From positions 1-64,000 of the forward strand of contig WGNB01000048.1 of assembly GCA_016124795.1 (NCBI GenBank): a DNA stretch of 64,000 nt, given 5' to 3'. The DNA is from Rhodopseudomonas sp. (GTDB lineage: Bacteria > Pseudomonadota > Alphaproteobacteria > Rhizobiales > Xanthobacteraceae). Shown here piece after piece: positions 11,024-19,939 of this stretch; the first letter of the stretch is position 1; each line of letters opens with the position of its first letter. The notes beneath the pieces were generated by a model that had not been told where the DNA came from, did no database searches, and saw nothing but the letters and a program-made list of their open reading frames with translations. A program made the translations under genes and the position numbers.

Positions 11024-11776
11024 ATGGCTGTCATCGATCTCGCCAATCCGACCCTGTTTCTCAGACTGGTCAACCGCGTGCTGCCTTGGCTGACGGCAGC
11101 GACGGTGCTGGTCTTCGCCTACGGTCTCTATCGCGTTGCCGGCTCGCCCGACGACTATCAGCAGGGCGCGACCGTCAAGATCATGTATCTGCATGTGCCG
11201 GCCGCCTGGCTGGGCATGATGGGCTGGGGCCTGATGACGGTGGCGGCCTTCGGCACGCTGGTCTGGCGCCACCCGCTCGCCGACGTCGCCGGCAGGGCGG
11301 CGGCCCCGATCGGCGCGGCCTTCACCCTGATCTGCCTGATCACCGGCTCATTGTGGGGCCGGCCGACCTGGGGCACCTATTGGGTGTGGGACGCGCGGCT
11401 GACCTCGGTGCTGGTGCTGTTTCTGCTGTATCTGGGCATGCTGGCGCTGTACTGGACCGCCGAAGATCCGAACCGCGGCTCGCGCGCGGCGGCGATCCTG
11501 GCGCTGGTCGGCGCGGTGAATATCCCGATCATCAAATTCTCGGTCGACTGGTGGAACACGCTGCATCAGCCGGCCTCGATCCTGCGCATGGGCGGCTCGG
11601 CGATCGCGCCGTCAATTCTGTGGCCGCTGCTGATCATGGCGGTCGCTTTTACGCTGCTGTTTTTCACGCTGCATCTGGCGGCGATGCGCAATGAAATTTT
11701 GCGCCGGCGCGTCCGCTCGATGCGGATGATGCAGGCACAGGAACAAGCGCAGGACTATGTCGAGGCGCGCGCATGA
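11024..11776 (+). CDS. ccmC: Heme exporter/transfer protein CcmC
   Basis: Inner-membrane protein that presents heme to CcmE in the periplasm, 250 aa with six helices. The tryptophan-rich heme-handling motif reads WGTYWVWDARLTS (116-128). The two conserved histidines flanking it lie in YLHVPAAW (about 57) and WWNTLHQPAS (about 182). The ATG at 11024 begins MAVIDLANP; an upstream TTG 12 codons earlier is in frame but unlikely. The stop overlaps the ccmD start. Confidence 0.95.
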   Translation: MAVIDLANPTLFLRLVNRVLPWLTAATVLVFAYGLYRVAGSPDDYQQGATVKIMYLHVPAAWLGMMGWGLMTVAAFGTLVWRHPLADVAGRAAAPIGAAFTLICLITGSLWGRPTWGTYWVWDARLTSVLVLFLLYLGMLALYWTAEDPNRGSRAAAILALVGAVNIPIIKFSVDWWNTLHQPASILRMGGSAIAPSILWPLLIMAVAFTLLFFTLHLAAMRNEILRRRVRSMRMMQAQEQAQDYVEARA

Positions 11777-11964
11777 TCTTGGGCATGAACCTGGGACCGC
11801 ACGCTATCTTCATCGAGGCCTCTTACCTCGTCACTGCGGTCTTGGTGGTCGCATTGATCCTCTGGATCGTGCTCGACTACGCGGCGCAGCGCCGCATTCT
11901 GGACGATTTCAGCGCCCGCGGCCTGCGCCGGCGCTCTCAGGATCCGCGCGAGGGTTCATCATGA
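11773..11964 (+). CDS. ccmD: Heme exporter protein CcmD
   Basis: Small single-span membrane protein (63 aa) that stabilises the CcmABC complex and holo-CcmE release. One hydrophobic helix (about 15-36) is followed by a basic cytoplasmic tail with RRILDDFSARGLRRR, the typical CcmD layout. It overlaps ccmC (ATGA) at its start and ccmG (ATGA) at its end, consistent with tight operon packing. Confidence 0.9.
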   Translation: MILGMNLGPHAIFIEASYLVTAVLVVALILWIVLDYAAQRRILDDFSARGLRRRSQDPREGSS

Positions 11965-12548
11965 CCAGCACATCGGATAGCGGCGCACCGGTCAAACGGC
12001 GCAATTTCCTCGTGCTGCTGCCCCTGCTGGTTTTCATCGGCATCGCGGCGCTGTTCCTGTTCGGACTTGGCGAAGGCGACCCGTCGAAACTGCCGTCGGC
12101 CCTGATCGGCAAACCGGTGCCGGTCACCAACCTGCCGCCCATCGAGGAACTCAGCCAGAACGGCAAGCCGGTGCCGGGGCTGAACAACGCGACGCTGTCC
12201 GGCAAGGTATCGCTGGTCAACGTCTGGGCGTCGTGGTGCGTGCCGTGTCACGACGAGGTGCCGTTCCTCGAACAATTGTCGCACGACAAACGCATTCAAC
12301 TGGTCGGCATCAATTACAAGGACGCGCCGGACAACGCCCGGCGCTTCCTCAACCGCTACGGCAATCCCTTCATGGCCGCTGGCGCCGATCTGAAAGGCCG
12401 CACCTCGATCGACTGGGGCGTCTATGGCGTACCGGAAACCTTCCTGGTCGGCCGCGACGGCCGCATCGCCTACAAGCTGGTCGGGCCGATATCGGCGGCG
12501 AACCTGAAAGCCGTGCTCGAACCGGAAATCGAGAAGGCGCTGAAGTGA
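11961..12548 (+). CDS. ccmG: Thiol:disulfide interchange protein CcmG/DsbE
   Basis: Membrane-anchored periplasmic thioredoxin that keeps apocytochrome c cysteines (or CcmH) reduced. The 195 aa have an N-terminal membrane anchor (about 15-35), then the thioredoxin fold with active site WASWCVPCHDEVP (Cys93 and Cys96) and the cis-Pro region YGVPETFLV. The start at 11961 overlaps the ccmD stop; the longer frame upstream only shadows ccmD. The stop overlaps the GTG start of the next gene. Confidence 0.94.
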   Translation: MTSTSDSGAPVKRRNFLVLLPLLVFIGIAALFLFGLGEGDPSKLPSALIGKPVPVTNLPPIEELSQNGKPVPGLNNATLSGKVSLVNVWASWCVPCHDEVPFLEQLSHDKRIQLVGINYKDAPDNARRFLNRYGNPFMAAGADLKGRTSIDWGVYGVPETFLVGRDGRIAYKLVGPISAANLKAVLEPEIEKALK

Positions 12549-13075
12549 AGGCGCTGCCTCTGTCCGAGGTCTATGCGCTGCTCGAACCCGGACCGGTCGT
12601 GCTGCTCGCCACCGCGCGCAAAGGCCGGCCGAACGTCATGACGATGTCATGGCATATGATGATGGAATTCGAGCCGCCGCTGATCGGCTGCGTCTGTAGC
12701 GGCGCCAATTACAGTTTCGAGGCCTTGAACAAGACCGGCGAATGCGTGATCGCGCTGCCGGCGCGCAAGCTCGCATCGAAGGTGGTCAAGGTCGGCAATT
12801 GCTCCGGCCGCGACACCGACAAATTCAAATCCATCGGCCTGACGCCGGTTCAGGCTTCAATGGTGCAAGCGCCGCTGATCGCGGAGTGCTTCGCCAACCT
12901 GGAATGCAAGGTCGCCGACCGACGAATGACGAACCGCTACAACATGTTCGTGCTCGAAGTCGTACAGGCCTGGCGCGATCCGAAACAGAAGTCCGCCAAG
13001 ACCATCCACCATCACGGCTTCGGCAAATTCGTCGTCGACGGGCCGAGCATCACGCTGAAATCGAAGATGCGATGA
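12545..13075 (+). CDS. Flavin reductase-like domain protein
   Basis: FMN-binding split-barrel protein of the flavin reductase/flavoredoxin family, 176 aa. Family segments are visible in VVLLATARKGRPNVMTMSWHM (barrel strands), the phosphate-loop-like NYSFEALNKTGECVIALP, and the C-terminal GKFVVDG. It starts at a GTG that overlaps the ccmG stop (GTGA), so it is translated with the ccm operon; whether it serves cytochrome maturation is unknown. No other start gives the N-terminal strand. It is convergent with ispZ, only 13 bases apart. The electron donor and substrate cannot be read from the sequence. Confidence 0.82.
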   Translation: MKALPLSEVYALLEPGPVVLLATARKGRPNVMTMSWHMMMEFEPPLIGCVCSGANYSFEALNKTGECVIALPARKLASKVVKVGNCSGRDTDKFKSIGLTPVQASMVQAPLIAECFANLECKVADRRMTNRYNMFVLEVVQAWRDPKQKSAKTIHHHGFGKFVVDGPSITLKSKMR

Positions 13076-13088
13076 CGCTTTAACGTCG

Positions 13089-13664
13089 TCACTCGTCCTT
13101 CGGCTCGATCGCGTATTTCATCAGCAGCGGATATTGCAGCGCGCCGAACAGGAACGTCAGCGGCACCACGCCGAACAGCTTGAAGCTGACCCAGAAATCG
13201 GTTGACTGCGTGCGCCACACGACTTCGTTAACGACGGCCAGCAGCAGGAAGAATAACGCCCAGCGCCAGGTCAGCTTGCGCCAGCCTTCCTCGGTGAGAT
13301 GAAACACCGAGTCGAACAATAAACCGAGCAACGGCTTGTTGAAATAAAGCCCGCCCAGGAGCGCGCCGCCAAACAGCAGATAAATGATGGTCGGCTTGAG
13401 CTTGATAAACAGGTCGTCGTGCAGCACCAGCGTCAATCCGCCGAAAACAAACACAATGACGGCGGTGACCAGCGGCATGATCTCGATGCGGCGCACCAAC
13501 ACGTAAGCCACCGCCAGCGCCGCCAGAACCGCCACCATGAAGGCTCCGGTCGCGATATAAATGCCGAACTTCGAATTGGCGGCGAAGAACAGGATCAGCG
13601 GCCCGATATCGAGAACGAGCTTGAGCGTCGGGTTGAGTTTATTTGGTGGCTTCGTATGTGTCAT
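13089..13664 (-). CDS. ispZ: Intracellular septation protein A / YciB family
   Basis: Inner-membrane protein of the YciB/IspZ family, implicated in envelope integrity and septation. The 191 aa have five or six hydrophobic helices, and the family segments KPTIIYLLFGGALLGGLYFN and a C-terminal half with TDFWVSFKLFGVVPLTFLF are present. It is the last gene of the ftsY-protease-ispZ run on the minus strand. Its ATG overlaps the stop of the low-GC protease gene (ATGA), so the normal ftsY-ispZ operon has been interrupted without losing coupling. Confidence 0.92.
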   Translation of the reverse strand: MTHTKPPNKLNPTLKLVLDIGPLILFFAANSKFGIYIATGAFMVAVLAALAVAYVLVRRIEIMPLVTAVIVFVFGGLTLVLHDDLFIKLKPTIIYLLFGGALLGGLYFNKPLLGLLFDSVFHLTEEGWRKLTWRWALFFLLLAVVNEVVWRTQSTDFWVSFKLFGVVPLTFLFGALQYPLLMKYAIEPKDE

Positions 13665-14455
13665 CGCAAATCGAATCTGCCTTCTACCCCATCAACAATG
13701 ATCTCTTCTATTAGCTCCTTATGCCATACGCGTCCCACTTGGGCAGAAAATTCATCATCGGCTCCATATCGACCGGAGTATACTCCTAAAAATCGAGTCT
13801 TTACGCTTGGGCTCACTTCCACGCCACCGTTATCCATCAAAGCAATTCCAACAGATCGCGCATAAACAGGCGCTCCCGACATCCCCTCCCGCGTAGCGCT
13901 ATCTACAAGAAAAATTGGTAAGCCACCTACGGGAAAACTAAACTCGGTCGCAATGGTACCCCTTTTCCAAATTGGGAGGATCTCCTGAAGGGCAAGTCCT
14001 TTTGGAAAGCCAACAATAAATACGTCAGCGCCAACCCTAGTTGATAAAGGCGCCTCACTATCTTGCTCATTTACACAATAAAATTTTATTTCGGACCCCT
14101 GACCTATCTCCGGAACTCTAAGTACAGCGATGTCAACATTTTGGCCATGATCTCGATGTTGACGCCAGAGGCTCCTCCCGTTGTCATCGATCAATGAAAG
14201 CCATAAATCTCTGCGAAAATGTCCAATAGTCGTTTTGTGAGCAAAAAGGGCAACGCGATTTGGAATCGAACCATTTTTGGTATCTAACGACTGTCCATCG
14301 TTAGGATTTCGACCCGACATTACATGCCAGTTCGAAACTAAAAAAACGTTGTCTCCCGACTTATAAAAGAACCCCGTAGCGGAGCTTAGATCAACATCAT
14401 TGAACCGCGGAAATAGCGGAATTGAAGCGACGCTAATTGGATCAAGCATCGGCAT
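13661..14455 (-). CDS. Trypsin-like serine protease (S1/Trypsin_2 fold), atypically AT-rich
   Basis: A 264-aa chymotrypsin-fold protease. The full triad is visible: His in FLVSNWHVMSG (about 43), Asp in NVDIAVLRV (about 110) and Ser in TREGMSGAPVY (about 190). There is no signal peptide or membrane helix, so it is probably cytosolic. Base composition and codon use (many AT-ending codons, AGA, TTA) are plainly unlike the GC-rich neighbours, which suggests horizontal acquisition. It sits 9 bases after the ftsY stop and overlaps the ispZ start by 4 bases, so it is co-translated with both. The target is unknown; such orphan proteases occur in stress or phage-defence settings, but nothing here proves either. 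Confidence 0.8.
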   Translation of the reverse strand: MPMLDPISVASIPLFPRFNDVDLSSATGFFYKSGDNVFLVSNWHVMSGRNPNDGQSLDTKNGSIPNRVALFAHKTTIGHFRRDLWLSLIDDNGRSLWRQHRDHGQNVDIAVLRVPEIGQGSEIKFYCVNEQDSEAPLSTRVGADVFIVGFPKGLALQEILPIWKRGTIATEFSFPVGGLPIFLVDSATREGMSGAPVYARSVGIALMDNGGVEVSPSVKTRFLGVYSGRYGADDEFSAQVGRVWHKELIEEIIVDGVEGRFDLR

Positions 14456-14464
14456 CTCTAATAT

Positions 14465-15394
14465 CTACTCCGTCCCCATAATCGCGCGCGCGAAATCGTG
14501 CGCCGTGAACGGCGCCAGATCGTCGACACCCTCGCCAACGCCGATAAAGTGCACCGGCAATTTGAAGCGCTCGGCGATCGCCACCAGAATGCCGCCGCGC
14601 GCTGTGCCGTCGAGCTTGGTCATCACCAGGCCGGTCACGCCGGCAACCTTGGTGAAAGTCTCCACCTGGCTGAGGGCGTTCTGGCCAACGGTCGCATCAA
14701 GGACCAGCAGCACGGCATGTGGCGCCGTCGGCTCGACCTTGCGCATGACGCGCACGATCTTTTCCAGTTCGCTCATCAGTTCGGCGCGGTTCTGCAATCG
14801 GCCGGCGGTATCTATCAACACGATGTCCGAACCGTCGGTCCTGGCCGCCGTCAGCGCCTCGAAGGCCAGACTCGCCGGATCGGAACCTTGCGTCCGCGCC
14901 ATCACGGTCGCGCCCGTGCGCTCACCCCAGATTTTCAACTGTTCGATGGCGGCGGCGCGGAAAGTATCACCGGCGACCAGCATCACCCTCTTTCCGTCGG
15001 CGCGGAATTTAGCGGCCAGCTTGCCAATTGTAGTCGTCTTGCCCGCACCGTTGACGCCGGCGACCAGGATAACGAAAGGCGACCCGGTCACCTCAAGCGG
15101 CCGGGCGACCGGACCTAGCACTTTCTCGACCTCGGCGGCGAGCAACGCCCGCAACTCCTCCGGCGCGATACCCTTCTCATAGCGGCCGGAACGAAGCTGA
15201 GCGGCGATCCGCTCGGCAAAGCCGACGCCGAGATCGGCGCGGATCAGCTCGTGCTCCAGGTCTTCCAGCGTGTCGGCATCAAGTTTGCGCTTGGTCACCA
15301 GGTCGGCGATCGTCCCGCCGAGCGAGGCGGAACTGCGCTTCAGGCCGGCGCTGAGCCGCCGCCACCAACCGGTTTTCTGTGTGCTGTCGTTCAT
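14465..15394 (-). CDS. ftsY: Signal recognition particle receptor FtsY
   Basis: SRP-receptor GTPase that docks Ffh-ribosome complexes at the membrane. The 309 aa contain an NG domain with G1 GVNGAGKT (113-120), the DTAGR G3 motif and the TKLDGTARGG G4 region. The acidic A domain of E. coli FtsY is absent, as is usual in alphaproteobacteria. The ATG at 15394 (MNDSTQKTGW) was chosen because the 111 codons upstream in frame lie antisense to rluA and carry no FtsY similarity. Its partner Ffh is encoded at 20839-22395. Confidence 0.96.
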   Translation of the reverse strand: MNDSTQKTGWWRRLSAGLKRSSASLGGTIADLVTKRKLDADTLEDLEHELIRADLGVGFAERIAAQLRSGRYEKGIAPEELRALLAAEVEKVLGPVARPLEVTGSPFVILVAGVNGAGKTTTIGKLAAKFRADGKRVMLVAGDTFRAAAIEQLKIWGERTGATVMARTQGSDPASLAFEALTAARTDGSDIVLIDTAGRLQNRAELMSELEKIVRVMRKVEPTAPHAVLLVLDATVGQNALSQVETFTKVAGVTGLVMTKLDGTARGGILVAIAERFKLPVHFIGVGEGVDDLAPFTAHDFARAIMGTE

Positions 15395-15511
15395 GCTGGG
15401 CTCGTGATACCCGTTTCGGCATGGCACTGAAAGCCAAGAAAATGTCCCGGAATCCAGGGCTGGACTCCGGCGACGCGACAGCCACTCGCGCTCCGGAATA
15501 ACGGTACTTTG

Positions 15512-16255
15512 ATGACCCCCGACGAAATGCTCGCCCGCCTGCTGTACCGCGACGGCATGATGCTGGTGATCGACAAGCCGGCCGGCCTGTCGGTCCACCG
15601 CGGGCCGAAGGGCGGCGCCAGCCTGGAGGATTATTTCGACGTGCTGCGCTTCGGCCTGCCGCGGATGCCGGCCCTGGCGCACCGCCTCGACAAGGATACG
15701 TCCGGCTGCCTCGTACTCGGACGCCACCGCAAGGCACTGGCGCTGCTCGGCAAGCTGTTCAAGAACGGCCAGGTCGGCAAGACTTATTGGGCCGTGGTCG
15801 AGGGCGGCCCGGCCGAGGACACCGGCCGCATCGACATGCCGCTCGGCAAGCTCGACGAAAATCGCGGCTGGTGGATGAAGCCGGACCCCGACGGCAAGCC
15901 GGCCGTCACGTTATGGACCGTGATGGGGCGCGCCGACGGCAAGACCTGGCTAGCGCTCGAACCGCTCACCGGACGCACCCATCAATTGCGCGTCCATTGC
16001 GCCGAGATGGGCTGGCCAATTCTCGGCGACAATGTTTACGGCAGCGCACCGCGCACCGGCGGGCCGCCGCTGCACCTGCATTCGCGCGAGATCGTGGTGC
16101 CGATTTCCAAAAACAAGCCGGCGGTGGTGACACAAGCGCCCGCGCCGGAGCATATGCGCGAGATGCTGCGGGCTTGCGGATGGAAAGAAGAGGCGTCGAC
16201 CCCGACGCCAGCTCACGAAAACGGTGAAGCAGAAGCCCAGACAACCGGCGCTTGA
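15512..16255 (+). CDS. RluA family pseudouridine synthase
   Basis: rRNA- or tRNA-modifying enzyme that isomerises uridine to pseudouridine. The 247 aa have the RluA/RsuA catalytic motif HRLDKDTSG with the nucleophilic Asp at about 60, motif I LVIDKPAGLSVHRG (18-31), and LEPLTGRTHQLRVH (motif III). No N-terminal S4 domain is present, so it belongs to the short RluA branch. The target uridine cannot be read from the sequence. A TTG lies one codon upstream of the chosen ATG. It is divergent from ftsY. Confidence 0.88.
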   Translation: MTPDEMLARLLYRDGMMLVIDKPAGLSVHRGPKGGASLEDYFDVLRFGLPRMPALAHRLDKDTSGCLVLGRHRKALALLGKLFKNGQVGKTYWAVVEGGPAEDTGRIDMPLGKLDENRGWWMKPDPDGKPAVTLWTVMGRADGKTWLALEPLTGRTHQLRVHCAEMGWPILGDNVYGSAPRTGGPPLHLHSREIVVPISKNKPAVVTQAPAPEHMREMLRACGWKEEASTPTPAHENGEAEAQTTGA

Positions 16256-16293
16256 TCATCTTTCGTCACCGCCCAAACCAACGGCAACCGACG

Positions 16294-16917
16294 TCAATAC
16301 AGCACCGATTTGATCTTTTCCGGCATGTCGCGGTCGTAAGCATCGCCGCCGAATTGGCCGGCGCTCAAATTTGCGATGATGGTGCCGGTCGACGGCAGGC
16401 TCTTACGGTCGATCTTGGTGTCCTCGTTCCACAATTTCGAACGGACGACCGCCTTCGAGCAATGGAAGAAGATCGTTTCAATGTGAACGATCAGAACGCT
16501 GCGCGGCAATTTGCCGTTGACCGCGCAACTTTGCATCAGTTCGGGATCGATCGAAATCGACGCACGGCCATTGACTCGCAAGGTCTCGCCGATGCCGGGA
16601 ATGAGAAACAGCAAGGCGATGCGCGGATCGCGTATGATGTTGCGAAAGCCGTCGATGCGATTGTTGCCGGGCCGGTCCGGAATGGCGAGCGTCTTATCGT
16701 CGAGAATGCGGACAAAGCCGGGCGCATCGCCTTTCGGCGAACAATCGAGACCTTCCGGACCGGCCGTCGCGATCGTCACGAACGGCGCGGCCTCGATCAA
16801 TTTGCGATAATCGGCGTTGATATGGTCAATTTCCTTCAGGATCGCGGTCGGCAGAACCTCACCATAGAGCGCATCGAGTTGCTCCATGGTCGTAACCAGA
16901 TGGTCTTCGGCGGCCAT
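16294..16917 (-). CDS. Pyridoxamine 5'-phosphate oxidase-family FMN flavoprotein
   Basis: Split-barrel FMN-binding protein, 207 aa, resembling the MSMEG_1061-type PPOX flavoproteins. The barrel strands PFVTIATAGPEGLDCSPKGD (about 45-64), the FVRILDDKTLAIPDRPGNNR binding loop, and IHIETIFFHCSKAVVRS (about 145-160) are the family landmarks. The substrate is unknown; general flavin- or F420-dependent reduction is the family-level expectation. It ends convergent with rluA and lies 10 bases downstream of the mtaB stop region on the same strand, so it is not obviously part of the dapF-mtaB operon. Confidence 0.82.
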   Translation of the reverse strand: MAAEDHLVTTMEQLDALYGEVLPTAILKEIDHINADYRKLIEAAPFVTIATAGPEGLDCSPKGDAPGFVRILDDKTLAIPDRPGNNRIDGFRNIIRDPRIALLFLIPGIGETLRVNGRASISIDPELMQSCAVNGKLPRSVLIVHIETIFFHCSKAVVRSKLWNEDTKIDRKSLPSTGTIIANLSAGQFGGDAYDRDMPEKIKSVLY

Positions 16918-16927
16918 GCCGTCCTCC

Positions 16928-18157
16928 CTATGCTGCGATCAGTTGCCGGCCATCATGCGCCGCCACCATCAGATCGACAATCAAACCGGGCGCAACCGGA
17001 GCATTCAGTCGCACCGGCGTGAATTGCTCGGTGCGGCCGATGCCGCCGCGCTCGGTCAGCACCTGACGGCGACTGCCGACCTGCGTCTCGAGATAGGCAC
17101 GCAGCACCGCCTCGCCCTTTTCACGCAGACGCTGCGCACGCTCCTTGATGACGCCGCGTTCGAGTTGCGGCATGCGCGCCGCCGGCGTACCGGGGCGCGG
17201 CGAGAACGGGAAAACATGAAGCTGGGTCAGCCCGCATTCATCGACCAGATCGAGCGAGCGCGTAAACATCTCTTCGTTCTCGGTCGGAAAGCCGGCAATG
17301 ATATCCGCGCCGAAAACAACCTCGGGCCGCAGACGCCGCACCTCATCGCAAAACGCAATCGCGTCGTCTCGCGAGTGCCGGCGCTTCATCCGCTTGAGGA
17401 TCATGTCGTCGCCGGCCTGCAACGACAGATGCAGATGCGGCATCAGTCGCGACTCGCTCGCCAATGCGTCGAGCAAATCGGCGTCGACCTCGACCGAGTC
17501 GATTGACGACAGGCGCAGACGCGCGATCTCCGGCACATCCTTGAGCAGCCGCTTGACCAAAGCGCCGAGCTTCGGTGCGCCGTCGAGGTCCGCGCCGTAG
17601 CTAGTGATATCGACACCGGTCAGGACGATCTCGCGATAACCGTTGCCGGTCAGCCGGCGCGCCTGTTTCACCACATCGTCAATCGGCAACGAGCGCGAAT
17701 TGCCGCGTCCAAACGGAATAATGCAGAACGTGCACCGATGGTCGCAGCCGTTCTGCACCTGCACGAAAGCGCGGGTATGGCCGTCGATATGATCGACGGC
17801 ATGCGCCTTCACCCCTTTCGCCGCCATGATGTCGCTAACCGAAACCCGCGCGTCGCTGCGCCAGGCGGCGGGAGACAGCTTTTCCTCATTGCCGAGCACA
17901 CGGTCGACTTCCGGCATCGCGGCAAAAGTCGAAGGCTCGGCCTGCGCCGCACAGCCGGTCACCACAATATGCGCGTCCGGCCTGTCACGCTTGATGCGCC
18001 GGATATTCTGGCGCGCCTGCCGCACCGCTTCCGACGTCACCGCGCAGGTATTGACCACCACGGCATTATCAATGCCAGCGCGCGCCGCTTCGCGCCTGAT
18101 CACTTCCGACTCGGCAATGTTAAGCCGGCAGCCGAAAGTGACGACGTCTACGCTCAC
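16928..18157 (-). CDS. mtaB: tRNA (t6A37) methylthiotransferase MtaB
   Basis: Radical-SAM enzyme that converts t6A to ms2t6A at position 37 of tRNAs reading ANN codons. The 409 aa start with the UPF0004 domain (Cys10, Cys38, Cys69 bind the auxiliary cluster), followed by the radical-SAM motif CDHRCTFC (138-145), and end with a TRAM-like beta domain. Length is normal. Its start overlaps the dapF stop by 4 bases, a dapF-mtaB pairing widespread in Rhizobiales. Confidence 0.95.
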   Translation of the reverse strand: MSVDVVTFGCRLNIAESEVIRREAARAGIDNAVVVNTCAVTSEAVRQARQNIRRIKRDRPDAHIVVTGCAAQAEPSTFAAMPEVDRVLGNEEKLSPAAWRSDARVSVSDIMAAKGVKAHAVDHIDGHTRAFVQVQNGCDHRCTFCIIPFGRGNSRSLPIDDVVKQARRLTGNGYREIVLTGVDITSYGADLDGAPKLGALVKRLLKDVPEIARLRLSSIDSVEVDADLLDALASESRLMPHLHLSLQAGDDMILKRMKRRHSRDDAIAFCDEVRRLRPEVVFGADIIAGFPTENEEMFTRSLDLVDECGLTQLHVFPFSPRPGTPAARMPQLERGVIKERAQRLREKGEAVLRAYLETQVGSRRQVLTERGGIGRTEQFTPVRLNAPVAPGLIVDLMVAAHDGRQLIAA

Positions 18158-19026
18158 GGCGTTCCCGCCTTCTCGAACAGCTTCGGATCGAAAGTACCGT
18201 TAAACTCGAAGGCGACCGGCCCGGTCATCAACACATGATCGTCGGCGCGCCACTCGATGGTCAATTCGCCACCCGGCAGCGTCATGCGGACTTTGCGCTC
18301 GGTGCGCTTGAGACGGGCGGCCGCCACCGCGGTCGCGCAGGCCGCCGAACCGCAAGCCTTGGTGAGACCAGCACCGCGCTCCCAGGTGCGCATCACGATA
18401 TGCTCACGCGACACGATATGCGCCAGCGTAATATTGGCGCGGTCGGGAAAGATCGGATGATTTTCCAGGAGCGGCCCGAAGCGTTCCAGGTCATAGGCAT
18501 AAGGGTCGTCGACCCAGAAGATCGCGTGGGGATTGCCCATATTGACCACCGCCGGCGAATGCAGGATCGGCTTGTCGATCGGTCCGATCTGCAATTCGAT
18601 GGCGCGGGTGTCGCGAAACTCCTCGGCCAAAGGAATTTCGTTCCAGGCGAAGCGCGGCTTGCCCATGTCGACGGTGAACAGGCCGTCATCGCCCTTCCAG
18701 CAATTCAAAATGCCGGCGTCGGTCTCGAAAGTCAGCGCGCTCTTGCCGCTCTGCTGCGAAACGATGTCGGCGACGCAGCGCATACCGTTGCCGCAAGCGC
18801 CGGCTTGCGAGCCGTCATTATTGTAAATGCGGACAAAGGCGTCGGTGCCGGGCGTGCGCGGCGGATAAAGCGCCATCAGTTGATCGTAAGGCGCGCCTTG
18901 CGGCGACGCGGCCGCGCGCGCCTCGTCGGCCTCGATCTTGCCGCCCGCCGGACGCAGATCGACAACAACGATCTCGTTGCCGATCCCGTTCATTTTGACG
19001 AAAGCGTGGTTGGCGAGCGCGCCCAT
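18154..19026 (-). CDS. dapF: Diaminopimelate epimerase
   Basis: Converts LL- to meso-diaminopimelate for lysine and peptidoglycan synthesis in the cytosol. Both catalytic cysteines are visible, in GACGNGMRC (Cys78) and [14 protein letters not shown] (near 230), together with the N-terminal [15 protein letters not shown]. At 290 aa it has the family length. It overlaps mtaB by 4 bases downstream. The upstream 205-base gap is divergent with the GyrI-like gene and holds two direct repeats (19125-19158). Confidence 0.96.
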   Translation of the reverse strand: MGALANHAFVKMNGIGNEIVVVDLRPAGGKIEADEARAAASPQGAPYDQLMALYPPRTPGTDAFVRIYNNDGSQAGACGNGMRCVADIVSQQSGKSALTFETDAGILNCWKGDDGLFTVDMGKPRFAWNEIPLAEEFRDTRAIELQIGPIDKPILHSPAVVNMGNPHAIFWVDDPYAYDLERFGPLLENHPIFPDRANITLAHIVSREHIVMRTWERGAGLTKACGSAACATAVAAARLKRTERKVRMTLPGGELTIEWRADDHVLMTGPVAFEFNGTFDPKLFEKAGTP

Positions 19027-19124
19027 GAATCATCCGAAGACTTGAGGAAACCGACAAATTCAAAGGGCCAGCAAACCGCAGCCCCATTTTACGCTCGGGT
19101 TATATGGCGAAGGATTACCGAATG

Positions 19125-19158
19125 GCCATGATAATTCGTTTGTCGCCATGATAAATTC
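19125..19158. repeat. Two direct repeats in the dapF / GyrI-like divergent region
   Basis: GCCATGATAATTCG (19125-19138) recurs as GCCATGATAAATTCG (19145-19159), offset by 20 bases, about two helical turns. Placement between divergent genes suggests a regulator site, but none is known to match. Confidence 0.5.
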
Positions 19159-19231
19159 GCGGTGAAACGTCGCGAATCGCCCGCCATTTACCGCGCAATT
19201 GCCGGATATGCGCCAAGTTCGGAGCCCTCTC

Positions 19232-19939
19232 ATGCCAGAACAGCATTTTCGCGCCGGACTGTTGCGGCGACTGTTTCGGCCGCCCGTGGCATCCGCGGCG
19301 ATTGCGGTCATCTTGATACTGGCATCGGCGCCGGTCCGGGCCAACGACGGAACGGCGACTTTGCCGATCGAGCAAGCCCAGGCGACGCCAGCCCCGCCGC
19401 AGTTGCCGGACCCGGATCGCGATATGGACTCCGGGCTCGATCCCAACGCCGCCTCGCCGCTACCGCTCCAGCCGGGCGATGCCTTCGGCCAGGAGATCAC
19501 CCTGCCGCCGCGGACGATGATCTTCCTCAAAGGCCACGGCAACTGGGACAGCGCATTCACGACCCTCGTCGCCGCCTTCAAATCGCTCGATCAAACCCTG
19601 ACCAAAGCCGGCATCAAAGCCAGCGGCCCCTTCATGACGATCTATACCAAAACCGACGATACCGGCTTTTCGTTCGAGGCCGCCGCTCCGGTCGATCAGC
19701 CGCCAACCAACCCGCCCGGCGGCGATACCGCAATCGGCCCGGCGCCGGCTGGCAAAATGCTGAAATTCGTCCACCGCGGCTCCTATGACGCGATGGACTC
19801 GACTTACGAAGCAATCACCAATTATCTCGACAACAAACAACTGGACGCCAAGGACCTGTTCGTTGAGGAATATGTTTCGGACCCGCTGAAAGCCGATCCG
19901 AAGAAACTCGTCATCAACGTCTATGTGCCGGTAAAATGA
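19232..19939 (+). CDS. Exported GyrI-like (effector-binding) domain protein
   Basis: A 235-aa protein with a Sec-type signal peptide: basic start, then hydrophobic stretch, cleavage near SAPVRAND. A Pro/Asp-rich linker is followed by a GyrI/SOUL-like effector-binding domain (about 90-235) with PFMTIYTKTDDTGFSFEAAAP and the C-terminal DLFVEEYVSDPLK. GyrI-like domains are usually cytosolic ligand binders, so an exported one is uncommon. The ATG at 19232 was chosen because GGAG lies at 19221-19224; two upstream in-frame starts lack this. It overlaps the SIMPL gene by 4 bases, so the pair is co-translated. The ligand is unknown. Confidence 0.78.
   Translation: MPEQHFRAGLLRRLFRPPVASAAIAVILILASAPVRANDGTATLPIEQAQATPAPPQLPDPDRDMDSGLDPNAASPLPLQPGDAFGQEITLPPRTMIFLKGHGNWDSAFTTLVAAFKSLDQTLTKAGIKASGPFMTIYTKTDDTGFSFEAAAPVDQPPTNPPGGDTAIGPAPAGKMLKFVHRGSYDAMDSTYEAITNYLDNKQLDAKDLFVEEYVSDPLKADPKKLVINVYVPVK

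Noticed and set aside
15395-15727. In-frame 111-codon N-terminal extension of ftsY
   Set aside because: It lies antisense to the rluA coding region, shows no FtsY similarity, and ATG 15394 gives a normal protein.
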